A DNA stretch of 64,000 bases from Viridibacillus arenosi (GTDB lineage: Bacteria; Bacillota; Bacilli; Bacillales_A; Planococcaceae): contig NZ_MSPW01000011.1 in NCBI RefSeq assembly GCF_001955655.1, positions 62,001 to 126,000 on the forward strand, given 5' to 3'. Positions 23,926-32,306 of the stretch are shown piece by piece. A program made the translations under genes and the position numbers. The notes under the pieces were generated by a model. The model was not told the DNA's origin and made no database searches. It was given only the letters and a program-made list of their open reading frames with translations. How positions within the stretch are numbered: position 1 is the stretch's first letter; each line of letters starts with the position of its first letter.

Positions 23926-24933
23926 ATGACTAACATCGTTCTAAAGCCAAAAGCGAATAAATATATAGTCGCATTTGTCAGTGTTTGTTTATTAATAGTC
24001 GGAATGGTTATACATATTGCTTTCGGCTCTTCATCCATAAGTTTTATAGATGTGTTAAAGGCATTATTTGCATCAGACGATTCTAAACAAACAACGATTA
24101 TTCAGACGCTTAGACTTCCTCGGGCTGTTCTTGCAGCACTTATTGGTGCCAGTCTTGCTGTAGCAGGAGCACTAATGCAAGCAATTACAAGGAACTCTTT
24201 AGCATCTCCGCAAGTCTTTGGCGTAAATGCGGGTGCGTCTTTAGCGATTGTGATGGCACTGATTCTATTTCCGGAATTGAATTCACAAACGACTGTATAT
24301 ATTGCCTTTTTAGGAGCAGCGTTAGGAGGAATAACCGTCTATTTATTTGCATCAGGCGGTAAAACCACACATGTGAAACTAGCACTTGCAGGTATGGCAG
24401 TCCATTTGTTTTTATCATCACTTACACAAGGAGTTATTGTGTTGAATGAACAAGCAACCGATGTGCTGTACTGGCTTGTAGGTTCTATCAATGGTAAAGA
24501 CTGGACCCATGTCAAAATTCTCTTTCCATGGTTTGTTCTTGGACTGTTTTTTGCATTTAGCATGTCACGTTCAATCTCTATATTAGTTCTAGGTGAAAAT
24601 ATGGCTACGGGTTTAGGTGAAAAAGTAAAATGGATTCGTTTTTTTGCGGGAGTGATTGTTGTTATGCTTGCAGGTGCATCAGTTGCTGTAGCAGGTCCAA
24701 TCGGTTTTGTTGGTCTTATCGTTCCTCATATTGCAAGAAAGTTAGTCGGAGGAGACTACCAGAGGATTTTACCGTTCTCAGCCCTTTTAGGAGCCATTTT
24801 ACTTGTCTATGCTGACGTGTTATCACGTTTTATTGCATATCCTTTTGAGTCTCCAGTTGGAATTGTTACAGCACTTATCGGAGCTCCTTTCTTTTTATAT
24901 CTGGCTAAAAAAGGGAGGAATATCAAACAATGA
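23926..24933 (+). CDS. iron-siderophore ABC transporter, FecCD permease 1
   Basis: This FecCD-family permease has nine or ten membrane helices and the motifs LRLPRAVLAALIGASLAVAG, GLIVPHIARKLVGGDYQRIL and SPVGIVTALIGAPFFLYL. It forms a heterodimeric channel with the next gene product. ATG 23926 gives 335 residues and the usual short N-terminus; the frame is open up to ATG 23842, but that start has no ribosome site, and GTG 23914 is a further option. The gene follows the binding-protein gene and overlaps the second permease gene by 4 bases (ATGA). Confidence 0.88.
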   Translation: MTNIVLKPKANKYIVAFVSVCLLIVGMVIHIAFGSSSISFIDVLKALFASDDSKQTTIIQTLRLPRAVLAALIGASLAVAGALMQAITRNSLASPQVFGVNAGASLAIVMALILFPELNSQTTVYIAFLGAALGGITVYLFASGGKTTHVKLALAGMAVHLFLSSLTQGVIVLNEQATDVLYWLVGSINGKDWTHVKILFPWFVLGLFFAFSMSRSISILVLGENMATGLGEKVKWIRFFAGVIVVMLAGASVAVAGPIGFVGLIVPHIARKLVGGDYQRILPFSALLGAILLVYADVLSRFIAYPFESPVGIVTALIGAPFFLYLAKKGRNIKQ

Positions 24934-25913
24934 CCAAAAGAAAACATCCATATGGGATACTAAGTGCCTTTCTTGTACTTCTGCTAATCGTCGCAATTAT
25001 TAGCTTAGGTGTAGGTGCTATCTATATTTCCCCTCTTGATATATTAAGCAATATAAGTGGGACTTCACAAAATAATACGTTTATTTTATATAATTACCGT
25101 ATTCCACGTATGATTATTGCCATTGTAATTGGGGCATCTTTAGCCGTAGCAGGAGCAATCCTACAAGGGATTTTAAAAAATCCTCTAGCTTCACCTGATG
25201 TTATAGGGGTTACAAAAGGAGCGGGTTTGTTTGCTGTTTTTGTATTAATTGTATTTCCTACAGCTTCTATACTGGTATTACCTATTGCAGCATTTATAGG
25301 AGCAGCGGTTATTGCAATTATTCTCATGATATTTTCGTATGCTCAAGGGGCAAAGCCGCATACATTAGCACTTGTCGGAGTAGCTTTAGGGGCCATTTGC
25401 CAAGCAGGAATTCAATATTTCATGATTAAATTTCCTGATAATGTAAATACTACACTTCTTTGGTTAACAGGAAGTTTATGGGGAAGAGGATGGAGTGAAA
25501 TATGGATTTTGGTTCCCTCTATCATCCTTATTCCATTCATAGTCATTTTTGCATCGAAGTTGGACATCTTAAATCTTGGAGATGAAATTGCCGTTGGTTT
25601 AGGAGAACGAACAAAATTTGTTCGTTATGTTTTATTAAGCATTGCTGTTATATTGACAGGCTTATCTGTGGCTGTTGTCGGAGCAATTGGCTTTATCGGT
25701 TTAATTGCCCCGCATGTCGGAAGAAGGTTAGTAGGAAGCCGTTCGAAATTTTTACTACCAGTCTCAGGAACAGTAGGAGCGCTGTTTTTATTGATCGCGG
25801 ATACTTTAGGAAGAGGTATCGTCCCTCCAGTTGAAATTCCAGCAGGTATTGTAACAGCTGTCATTGGTGCCCCATATTTCTTATATCTACTGCGCCGTGA
25901 ACAGAAAAAGTAA
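24930..25913 (+). CDS. iron-siderophore ABC transporter, FecCD permease 2
   Basis: The 327-residue FecCD permease shows YRIPRMIIAIVIGASLAVAG at residues ~52-71, GFIGLIAPHVGRRLVGSRSK and EIPAGIVTAVIGAPYFLYLL near the C-terminus. It pairs with permease 1. The ATG overlaps the previous stop (ATGA), showing translational coupling. The ribosome site GGGAGG is inside the end of the upstream gene. Confidence 0.9.
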   Translation: MTKRKHPYGILSAFLVLLLIVAIISLGVGAIYISPLDILSNISGTSQNNTFILYNYRIPRMIIAIVIGASLAVAGAILQGILKNPLASPDVIGVTKGAGLFAVFVLIVFPTASILVLPIAAFIGAAVIAIILMIFSYAQGAKPHTLALVGVALGAICQAGIQYFMIKFPDNVNTTLLWLTGSLWGRGWSEIWILVPSIILIPFIVIFASKLDILNLGDEIAVGLGERTKFVRYVLLSIAVILTGLSVAVVGAIGFIGLIAPHVGRRLVGSRSKFLLPVSGTVGALFLLIADTLGRGIVPPVEIPAGIVTAVIGAPYFLYLLRREQKK

Positions 25914-25931
25914 ATGAAAGGATGAATAGTA

Positions 25932-26717
25932 ATGACAAAACTAACAGCAGAAAAACTTTCATTGTCGTACAATTCAATTTCTGTTATTAATAATATTGAT
26001 CTTCACATTCCAGAAGGGAAAATTAGCATTATTATTGGCTCAAATGGCTGTGGAAAATCAACTATTCTTCGGTCTTTAGCCAGGTTGTTAAAGCCTACAG
26101 CAGGAAGTATTTATATAAATGGTAAAGATATTCATCGACATTCATCAAAAGAAGTGGCGAAACAGCTGGCCATTTTGCCACAGTCTCCTGAAGCACCTGA
26201 AGATTTGACGGTTAAAGAACTTTGTTATTATGGACGCCATCCTCACAAAGGTTTACTTTCTCGTTATTCTGCGGAAGATCATGAAATTGTAGATGAAGCT
26301 TTAAGAGCAACTAAAATGGATTACTTAGGTGATCGTACGTTAGATGCTCTATCAGGCGGTCAGCGTCAGCGAGCATGGATTGCAATGGCTTTAGCGCAAG
26401 GCACAGAGCTGTTGCTTCTCGATGAACCGACTACTTATTTAGATTTAGCTCATCAAATAGAAGTACTTGAGTTGTTGTGTTCACTAAATAGTAAGCACAA
26501 TCGAACGATTGTCATGGTTTTGCATGACTTAAACCAAGCTGCGCGTTATGCAGATTACTTAATCAGTATCTCAAACGGGCAGATATACAGAGAAGGCCCA
26601 CCTGATGAAGTATTCACTGAGAAAATGATTGAAGATGTGTTTGGACTATCTTCAATTATTATTCAAAACCCTGTGGATCAATCACCTCTTTGTATCCCAA
26701 TAGGAGTCAAAAAATAA
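25932..26717 (+). CDS. iron-siderophore ABC transporter ATPase
   Basis: The 261-residue ATPase has Walker [10 protein letters not shown] (about residues 36-44), Q-loop [13 protein letters not shown], signature LSGGQRQR (about 140), Walker [13 protein letters not shown] (about 160) and the switch histidine in [14 protein letters not shown]. It belongs to the FecE/FhuC/YusV group that energises siderophore import, and it completes a binder-permease-permease-ATPase operon. The strong hairpin at 26759 ends the transcript. Confidence 0.92.
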   Translation: MTKLTAEKLSLSYNSISVINNIDLHIPEGKISIIIGSNGCGKSTILRSLARLLKPTAGSIYINGKDIHRHSSKEVAKQLAILPQSPEAPEDLTVKELCYYGRHPHKGLLSRYSAEDHEIVDEALRATKMDYLGDRTLDALSGGQRQRAWIAMALAQGTELLLLDEPTTYLDLAHQIEVLELLCSLNSKHNRTIVMVLHDLNQAARYADYLISISNGQIYREGPPDEVFTEKMIEDVFGLSSIIIQNPVDQSPLCIPIGVKK

Positions 26718-26758
26718 ATTCTCTTTCATTAGAAGGAGAGCATTTTAATGTTTCTAAT

Positions 26759-26801
26759 AAAAACAGCTTGTGATGTATTCTCATCAGCAAGCTGTTTTTA
26801 T
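26759..26801 (+). terminator. terminator of the siderophore importer operon
   Basis: The arms AAAACAGCTTG(t)GATG and CATC(ag)CAAGCTGTTTTT form a long stem ending in a T-run. Confidence 0.8.
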
Positions 26802-26851
26802 TTCTTAATTAATATGGAATGTAGAGTGAGAAAGTTATTCAAAAAAAGGGT

Positions 26852-27087
26852 ATGTCAATCGAAATTAATTATAAGGACCATTTAAAGTATGAAAGACTAC
26901 TTGAAAAATTTGGGATCGAGAGAGTGTATTGGGAGAGAAAAGTATTGAATGGGGTATTGTCACAGAATTAGAAGTAGTAAAAGCAATGGTTCGTAAAATT
27001 GCTTTTGTGCATAGCTACGCAGACTTAACTTTTATAGAAGAGTTGGAAGAATGTTCAGTTTATGAATTTGGCGAAATGGCTATTTAA
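26852..27087 (+). pseudogene. frameshifted small gene
   Basis: ATG 26852 opens SIEINYKDHLKYERLLEKFG, then IERVYW, and stops early. One frame over, from about 26930, the text continues as GEKSIEWGIVTELEVVKAMV and runs to SVYEFGEMAI with TAA at 27085. A one-base indel near 26930 restores a single protein of about 78 residues. No family is recognised. It may be a real inactivated gene or a sequencing error. The 27088-27358 stretch after it shows only promoter-like AT-rich DNA (TATAAT at 27286). Confidence 0.6.
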
Positions 27088-27358
27088 TTTAAAGATTGTA
27101 AATACTCACTTAAGTACTTTTAGGATGGTGATTTATATATAATCTCTTTTACTTCATCGCTCTTAATGCAAATTATTCGCGAAGAATAAATTTTTCTGAA
27201 AAATATTAAAGTCCAATAAAAAACATAGTTGTTTAAACATATGGAGTGAAATTGAATTCTTTTACTATATTTATTTTTTACCTTGTATAATATATGTATG
27301 AATATTTCAATATTCGTTAAGTGTAGAAAATGAAAGTTTTTTATTTTAAGGAGATAAA

Positions 27359-27712
27359 ATGTTTAAGACTATTAGATGGCGTATGTATATTAAAGTAAAG
27401 TCGAAAGAAAAAGCTCAAAAGGTAATCAAGCGATTAAAGCAAGAAATAGGGGATATTGAAGTGGTATCTTTACAACCATATTGGAAAGATGAAACATTGT
27501 TTGAGTTAGATTGCGAGACCACTCTCATGATTGAAGAACCAGAAAAATCGGTGTTTGAGGTTCTTCGTTTGTCCAATCAAATAAGTAACGATTTATATGT
27601 CACTGGACCAATTCTATATGAAAACAATCGTGTACAGTTTGAAGGAGTTTGTTCATCTTCTAGTGTAGTAGGTATTCATTGGTTCCATTTCCGAATAGCT
27701 AATTTTGATTAG
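27359..27712 (+). CDS. uncharacterised protein (117 aa)
   Basis: The soluble protein starts MFKTIRWRMYIKVKSKEKAQ and has a ferredoxin-like pattern (strand, helix KAQKVIKRLKQEIG, strand EVVSLQPYW, strand LFELDCETTLMI, helix). The C-terminal half has another strand pair ending VGIHWFHFRIANFD. The ribosome site AAGGAG is 7 bases before ATG. It has no neighbours on the same transcript. I do not recognise a named family. Confidence 0.55.
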   Translation: MFKTIRWRMYIKVKSKEKAQKVIKRLKQEIGDIEVVSLQPYWKDETLFELDCETTLMIEEPEKSVFEVLRLSNQISNDLYVTGPILYENNRVQFEGVCSSSSVVGIHWFHFRIANFD

Positions 27713-27902
27713 TAGCTATTTTTAACGATTTGCGTTCCAAAATTAGAAAATGATATTTTCAACTATCTTTAGCAACCAGCTATTAGTGACTGATAGATGG
27801 TAACTGTTTTTCTATAAACAAAATTAAACTACATATATATAAAGTGACGATAGAGTTGTTACATGAATAATAAAGTATAAAATAGTTGTTAAAAAAAGTA
27901 AT

Positions 27903-27931
27903 TTGTTAATAATGTTGAAGTCTGGTATAAT
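27903..27931 (+). promoter_or_regulatory. sigma-A promoter of the attenuated MFS exporter gene
   Basis: TTGTTA (27903-27908) and TATAAT (27926-27931) are separated by exactly 17 bases. The transcript would start near 27938, giving a leader of about 130 bases before the exporter ATG. Confidence 0.75.
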
Positions 27932-27980
27932 CTAAAAATTATATTAGTCCAACTATTATTAAATAAAGAGGGTGAATAAA

Positions 27981-28040
27981 TTGACTAAAAACCTTAGACA
28001 ATTGAAAAACGTTTCAGTGATCCTAACGCTTCTAACTTAG
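27981..28040 (+). CDS. putative leader peptide (19 aa)
   Basis: TTG 27981 follows GAGGGTG by 6 bases and opens a 19-codon frame, TKNLRQLKNVSVILTLLT after the first residue, with TAG at 28038. It lies between a good promoter and a hairpin that overlaps the next ribosome site. The last codons form the left arm of that hairpin. This is the layout of regulatory leader peptides of inducible antibiotic resistance genes, in which drug-stalled ribosomes open the hairpin. The peptide itself is inferred. Confidence 0.6.
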   Translation: MTKNLRQLKNVSVILTLLT

Positions 28041-28060
28041 AGAATAATTTAGAAGCGAGG
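28027..28060 (+). promoter_or_regulatory. candidate translational attenuator hairpin
   Basis: CGCTTCTAA (28027-28035) pairs perfectly over nine bases with TTAGAAGCG (28049-28057). The right arm reaches into the ribosome site GAGG (28057-28060) of the MFS gene that starts at 28070. The left arm lies inside the leader peptide frame and its stop codon is in the loop. Confidence 0.6.
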
Positions 28061-28069
28061 AATAGTTAT

Positions 28070-29236
28070 ATGAAAAATCAAAGAATCTTTAGTAAACCAT
28101 TTATATTCTTATTTATTAGCAACTTTTTAGTTTTTATAGGGTTTGATATGTTGCTCCCTATTTTGCCAGCCTATTTGTTAAGTATAAATGCAACTTCCAT
28201 TCAAGTAGGTCTAGTGACAACATTATTTACGATAGGTGCTGTTTTAATCAGACCTTTTGTAGGGTACTATTTAATCGATAACCAACGAAAAAGTCTAGCC
28301 ATTGGTGCAAGTGCAGCTTTAATGATTATTACAATGCTGTATCCATTTCTTAATTTTGTATGGCTTTTTCTATTGTTACGCATTTTCCATGGTGCAGCGT
28401 GGGGGGTATCAACCACAGCAAATAGTACAATGGTAGTCGATTTAATTCCTAAGTCACGGTTAGGAGAAGGAATGGGGTATTTTTCTATCTCTACAACGGT
28501 AGGGGCTATTATTTCACCGAGTATCGGTATCCTTATATATGAGTCGTTTTCCTTCGATGTTTTAATTTGGTCCTCCGTAGTACTTAGTTTATTGGCTGTA
28601 ATTGCGCTTCAATTTGTAAAAGCATCTCCTACAACTGTAATGCGTGAGAAGCAACCATTTCGATTTTTGGATATGATTTTTGAAAAAGAAGTGTGGTTCC
28701 CAGCGTTACTGACTGTTATTACAACACTTGGTTTTGGAGCGGTTATTACATTCTTGGTTCTTTTTGGAAAGCAAAAGGGGATAGATCATATTTTTCTATT
28801 CTTCCTTATCAATGCAACTGTAGCAACTTTGATACGTCCATTTACTGGGAAATGGTATGACAAAAAAGGACCGTGGTCTATTATCATTGTGTCAGCTATG
28901 TTAGGGTTTTTATCACTTGTTATGCTGTCTTATGCATCAAATGATATTGGTCTAATAATAGCAGCGATTTTATTTGGAGCAGGTTATGGAACAGTTATGC
29001 CATGTTTACAAACATGGACGGTTCAAAAGGTAAGTGAAGAAAAAAGTGGCACGGCAAATGCAACTTTCTTTTCTAGTTTTGACGTTGGCGTTGGAGTTAG
29101 CGCATTTGTATTAGGTATTTTAGCTGAATGGATTAGTTTAGAAATGATCTTCCGGATTGTAAGTTTAAGCTTTATTGTTGTTGCGGTTTTAGTCTACAAA
29201 GATTATTTAAATGAGAAAAAGCTTAAAAATATATAA
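28070..29236 (+). CDS. MFS exporter, probably drug efflux
   Basis: The 388-residue protein has twelve membrane helices. Motifs of major facilitator exporters are visible: FIGFDMLLPILPAYLLS in helix 1, a helix 2-3 loop RPFVGYYLIDNQRKSLAI (motif A-like), and LLRIFHGAAWGVSTTANSTM in helix 4. The GxxxSPxxG-like stretch GAIISPSIG in helix 5 matches the antiporter motif C of drug exporters. The leader peptide and hairpin just upstream suggest induction by a ribosome-targeting compound, but the substrate is unknown. A terminator follows at 29327. Confidence 0.85.
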   Translation: MKNQRIFSKPFIFLFISNFLVFIGFDMLLPILPAYLLSINATSIQVGLVTTLFTIGAVLIRPFVGYYLIDNQRKSLAIGASAALMIITMLYPFLNFVWLFLLLRIFHGAAWGVSTTANSTMVVDLIPKSRLGEGMGYFSISTTVGAIISPSIGILIYESFSFDVLIWSSVVLSLLAVIALQFVKASPTTVMREKQPFRFLDMIFEKEVWFPALLTVITTLGFGAVITFLVLFGKQKGIDHIFLFFLINATVATLIRPFTGKWYDKKGPWSIIIVSAMLGFLSLVMLSYASNDIGLIIAAILFGAGYGTVMPCLQTWTVQKVSEEKSGTANATFFSSFDVGVGVSAFVLGILAEWISLEMIFRIVSLSFIVVAVLVYKDYLNEKKLKNI

Positions 29237-29326
29237 ATCCATCTCAAACAAATCTACTATAAAATGGTTTGGTAAACAAACACATTTGTAATCAACAATA
29301 TAGAAATTTTTAGTATGAAATAAACA

Positions 29327-29366
29327 AAAGCCATCCATCTAGTCTTAACCTAGATGAATGGCTTTT
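29327..29366. terminator. bidirectional terminator
   Basis: AAGCCATccATCTAG and CTAGATgaATGGCTT form a long stem with T-runs on both strands. It ends the MFS gene (plus) and the HxlR regulator gene (minus). Confidence 0.85.
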
Positions 29367-29398
29367 TGCATACTATTAGATAGTAAAATACGCTATAA

Positions 29399-29743
29399 CT
29401 ATTTTGATTCATTCGTTTGCTTTTCAAAATCACATAGATCAATCCATTTCTGAATAGATACAATGACGTCATTAAATGCCAAACCGTTTGGTGTTAACTC
29501 ATATTCTACTTTTTTAATGGAAGAGTCAATTAGCTTTTTATTGATTAAGCCAGCATCTACTAATTCATTTAAGCGTTCTGTTAGTAAGCGGTCAGAAATT
29601 CCAGGAATTAAAGTGTGAATTTCGTGATAACGTTTAGGGCCTGATAACAGAGAATAAATAATCATCCCCATCCAGCGTTTTCCGATAAATTCAATTGCTT
29701 GATGGTAGCTACTACATTTATGTGTACAATTCGGTTGAGTCAT
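29399..29743 (-). CDS. HxlR/YodB-type redox-sensing repressor
   Basis: Starting at ATG 29743 (8 bases after GGGAGG) gives 114 residues with the HxlR winged helix: IEFIGKRWMGMIIYSLLSG, PKRYHEIHTLIPGISDRLLT, ERLNELVDAGLI. Cys6 and Cys10 precede the domain and another Cys lies in the last helix (DLCDFEK). Bacillus YodB has its redox-active cysteine at the same position, Cys6, and represses nitroreductase/azoreductase genes until quinones or diamide modify it. A longer reading to 29770 is possible but has no ribosome site. The divergent nitroreductase gene is the expected target. Confidence 0.82.
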   Translation of the reverse strand: MTQPNCTHKCSSYHQAIEFIGKRWMGMIIYSLLSGPKRYHEIHTLIPGISDRLLTERLNELVDAGLINKKLIDSSIKKVEYELTPNGLAFNDVIVSIQKWIDLCDFEKQTNESK

Positions 29744-29802
29744 AAAACAACCTCCCGCATGTGAATGCATTTTCCTCTATTGTAACATATAAAACTTTTT
29801 TA

Positions 29803-29859
29803 TTGACGTATAAACTTACTAATGGTAAGATTTATTTATCAACTTACCTTAAGTAAGTT
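29803..29859 (+). promoter_or_regulatory. nitroreductase promoter with two inverted-repeat operators
   Basis: TTGACG (29803) and TAAGAT (29826) with 17-base spacing form the promoter. CTTAC-taatg-GTAAG (29815-29829) overlaps the -10 box, and AACTTAC-cttaa-GTAAGTT (29841-29859) lies at the start of the transcript. The centres are 28 bases apart. Both share CTTAC-N5-GTAAG and are likely binding sites for the divergent HxlR/YodB-type repressor. Confidence 0.8.
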
Positions 29860-29874
29860 TTAGGAGGAAATATA

Positions 29875-30504
29875 ATGACAACTACAACAGAAAAAAGTTT
29901 ATATACAATTATGGAAGACAGAAAATCAGTTCGTAAATACGATCCGACTTTTAAAATGACTCAAGCACAACTTGAAGAGATCATAAAAGAAGCTACAAGT
30001 GCACCTTCTTCAAGTAACCTACAAGCATGGAGATTCCTTGTTATTCAAGATGAAGAAACGAAAAAAGAACTTCGCGCAATTGGTAACAATCAAGAACAAA
30101 TTGAAACATCTTCAGCAGTTATTGCCGTTTTAGGTGATGCTGAAATGTACAAAAACGTAGAAAAAATCTACACACAAAATGTAGAAGAAGGCCATATGGG
30201 TGAAGAACAGAAGAACATCACAATCAACAATACAATGCGTATGTACCCAGCAGCACCATTAGAAGTAAGACAAAGTATCGCAACTTTTGATGCAGGTCTA
30301 ATTTCTATGCAATTGATGCTGATCGCAAAAGAAAAAGGTTTCGATACAGTAACAATGGGCGGATTTGATAAAGTGAAATTTGCAGAGCGATTTGAATTAC
30401 CTGAGAATGAATTCCCAATCGTATTAATTGCTATCGGTAAAGCAGCAGCACCAGCATTCGGCTCATCACGTTTACCATTAGAGGATATTGCTCGTTTTAT
30501 CTAA
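29875..30504 (+). CDS. nitroreductase family protein (YodC-like)
   Basis: The 209-residue flavoprotein has the nitroreductase features: DRKSVRKYDPTFKMTQAQL at the N-terminus, EATSAPSSSNLQAWRFLVIQ (FMN-binding serines), DAGLISMQLMLIAKEKGFDT and a C-terminal PIVLIAIGKAA. Such enzymes reduce nitro compounds and quinones with NAD(P)H. The gene is divergent from a YodB-like repressor and carries matching operators, so it should be induced by electrophiles such as quinones. The ribosome site AGGAGG precedes ATG; a strong terminator follows. Confidence 0.9.
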   Translation: MTTTTEKSLYTIMEDRKSVRKYDPTFKMTQAQLEEIIKEATSAPSSSNLQAWRFLVIQDEETKKELRAIGNNQEQIETSSAVIAVLGDAEMYKNVEKIYTQNVEEGHMGEEQKNITINNTMRMYPAAPLEVRQSIATFDAGLISMQLMLIAKEKGFDTVTMGGFDKVKFAERFELPENEFPIVLIAIGKAAAPAFGSSRLPLEDIARFI

Positions 30505-30528
30505 ATAACATAGCAAGTTAAAGATTCA

Positions 30529-30559
30529 GCAGAAACGAATTTGTTTCTGCTTTTTTTTT
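30529..30559 (+). terminator. terminator of the nitroreductase gene
   Basis: GCAGAAAC-gaattt-GTTTCTGC followed by nine T. Confidence 0.9.
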
Positions 30560-30647
30560 GTGGTTTTTACAATAAAATTAGGGGTAAAGAGGTAAAAATA
30601 TAAATTTATAGAATTATATAAAGAACAAATTGAAGGGAGCTTAGATA

Positions 30648-31070
30648 ATGAGTAATAAGTTAGTGCGGGTTGGAACTACTTATATTCCAGTAACTAATGT
30701 AGACATTTCTGCAAAGTGGTATGTAAAGAACTTAGGTGCTGTACTGAGCTATCAAGACGAAGAGAAGGTGATTCTTAATCTAGCAGATCAAAGCTTTTTC
30801 TTAGTGAAGGCAGAAGAGACTCAAAGTTCGAATTTCATCGATAGTAACGGCAATGAACGTTTTTCCATGACTTTTGAGGTAAATGGGCTCGATGCTTTAG
30901 AAGAATTACATAGCTTCTTTATGGAAAGTGAAATGCAAGTTGGGAATATTGAAAATAGAGGTCATGCTGGAAGAAACTTTGTATTTGCTGATTTAGATGG
31001 GAATAAATTTGATGTGTGGAGTGAATTGAGTCCAAATTTTCAAGAAATCAAAAAATTGATTAGTGAATAG
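30648..31070 (+). CDS. VOC-superfamily protein (glyoxalase/bleomycin-resistance fold)
   Basis: The 140-residue protein consists of two beta-alpha-beta-beta-beta units: TYIPVTNVDISAKWYVKNLG, then LNLADQSFFLVKAE, and a second half ending AGRNFVFADLDGNKFDVWSE. This matches vicinal oxygen chelate proteins: dioxygenases, glyoxalases or antibiotic-binding proteins. It is a stand-alone domain with no clear metal triad by eye (a C-terminal Glu/Asp is present in FDVWSE). The ribosome site GGGAGC precedes ATG. Substrate unknown. Confidence 0.78.
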   Translation: MSNKLVRVGTTYIPVTNVDISAKWYVKNLGAVLSYQDEEKVILNLADQSFFLVKAEETQSSNFIDSNGNERFSMTFEVNGLDALEELHSFFMESEMQVGNIENRGHAGRNFVFADLDGNKFDVWSELSPNFQEIKKLISE

Positions 31071-31134
31071 GTAAAGAGCTTATTCATCAAGAGTAGATAA
31101 TGAAAATCTGACATATATAGGGGTAGGGGACACA

Positions 31135-31959
31135 ATGCTACAATATTATTCCATTGTAAGTGGAAAAGGTAATAAGGTTGCTATTTTTCTTCCTGGTACT
31201 GGATGGTCAGGAAGTATGGGGATGCCTATAGCGGATGCATTACATAAGGAGTTTACTACACATATGATTGATCTACCTGGTATCGGGAAGAGTACTGGAA
31301 TTGAAGGTGTAGTGACAGAAAGAGATATGGCTGATTGGCTTCATGGCTATATCGAAAAGAATCATTTAGATAAAGTTGCTATCATCGGGCACTCATTAGG
31401 GGGAATTATTGGTTTAGCATATGCATTCTATTATCCTAAGAAAGTAGATCGACTGATTCTTTTAGATATCGGATATGATAGGGTTAATCGTTTCCCTGTT
31501 AAAATGTTCGGTAAAACGGGATACTTCTTACCTATCATAAGTATTTGTCATAAATTATTTGGACAACGTTTACTAGGGAAGGAATCATACGATGAGCAAG
31601 TATCAAAGCCTAAAACAGAGGAAGAAATTAAGAAAGTTATTGAAAAGTTTAAATTTGAAGATAGTCCTTTTATTAGAGAAGCCATTGAAAACCAACGATC
31701 AAGTAATTTATCGGGGATTAGTTTGTTGTTAGCTGCTTATAGGAGCAATCCACCTAAAATCTTAAAAACAATTCAAATGCCTTGTTTGCTTCTTTATGGA
31801 AATCGGGAAAATAGTCCAGCTGCTGCGCAACGAAAAGTAAAGAAAGAAGTGGAAGGAATAAAATCAAATCAAGTAAAAGTTCAGATGTTAAAGGGTGATC
31901 ATTATGCCCATGTACAGGATAAAAGAGCGATAGAGTATATCAGTACTTTTTTGGCTTAA
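31135..31959 (+). CDS. alpha/beta hydrolase
   Basis: The 274-residue protein has the alpha/beta hydrolase fold with the oxyanion region FLPGTGWSG, nucleophile elbow IGHSLGGIIG (Ser about residue 87), a lid rich in charged helices (EEEIKKVIEKFKFED), and the catalytic histidine in KGDHYAHVQD near the C-terminus. It may act as an esterase or C-C hydrolase. It starts 64 bases after the VOC gene and may share its transcript. Ribosome site GGGGTAGGGG before ATG. Confidence 0.83.
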   Translation: MLQYYSIVSGKGNKVAIFLPGTGWSGSMGMPIADALHKEFTTHMIDLPGIGKSTGIEGVVTERDMADWLHGYIEKNHLDKVAIIGHSLGGIIGLAYAFYYPKKVDRLILLDIGYDRVNRFPVKMFGKTGYFLPIISICHKLFGQRLLGKESYDEQVSKPKTEEEIKKVIEKFKFEDSPFIREAIENQRSSNLSGISLLLAAYRSNPPKILKTIQMPCLLLYGNRENSPAAAQRKVKKEVEGIKSNQVKVQMLKGDHYAHVQDKRAIEYISTFLA

Positions 31960-32139
31960 CATGTAAGGGAATCGTTAAAAGTCAAAAAACTTAGTGGTAA
32001 AATAAATAGAATTAGAAAAAAATGTAGACTTTTTTTCTTCAAATAAGAGGATGGATGTTCTAATTTTTTGAGTTGGTATTGGACAAGCACATACGGTAAT
32101 GGCTGTTTTTTAAAAGCATGTTGCTGTTAAAACATAAAG

Positions 32140-32183
32140 ACAGAGTAAATCTACAAAATGTGTAGAAATAGCTCTGTTTTTTT
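32140..32183 (+). terminator. intrinsic terminator
   Basis: ACAGAG...TCTACA-aaatg-TGTAGA...CTCTGT is followed by seven T. It ends the hydrolase transcript. Nothing else is seen in the 31960-32306 gap. Confidence 0.8.
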
Positions 32184-32306
32184 GTTTTAAAAATTCGTAA
32201 ATAGAAAGATTGTTACTTTTAAAAAAATGAAGTGTATATATTTTTTAAGCATGTTACATTCGAAATGCACCAAATAAATCCAAAAGAAGAAAGGAAGAAA
32301 GAATAT

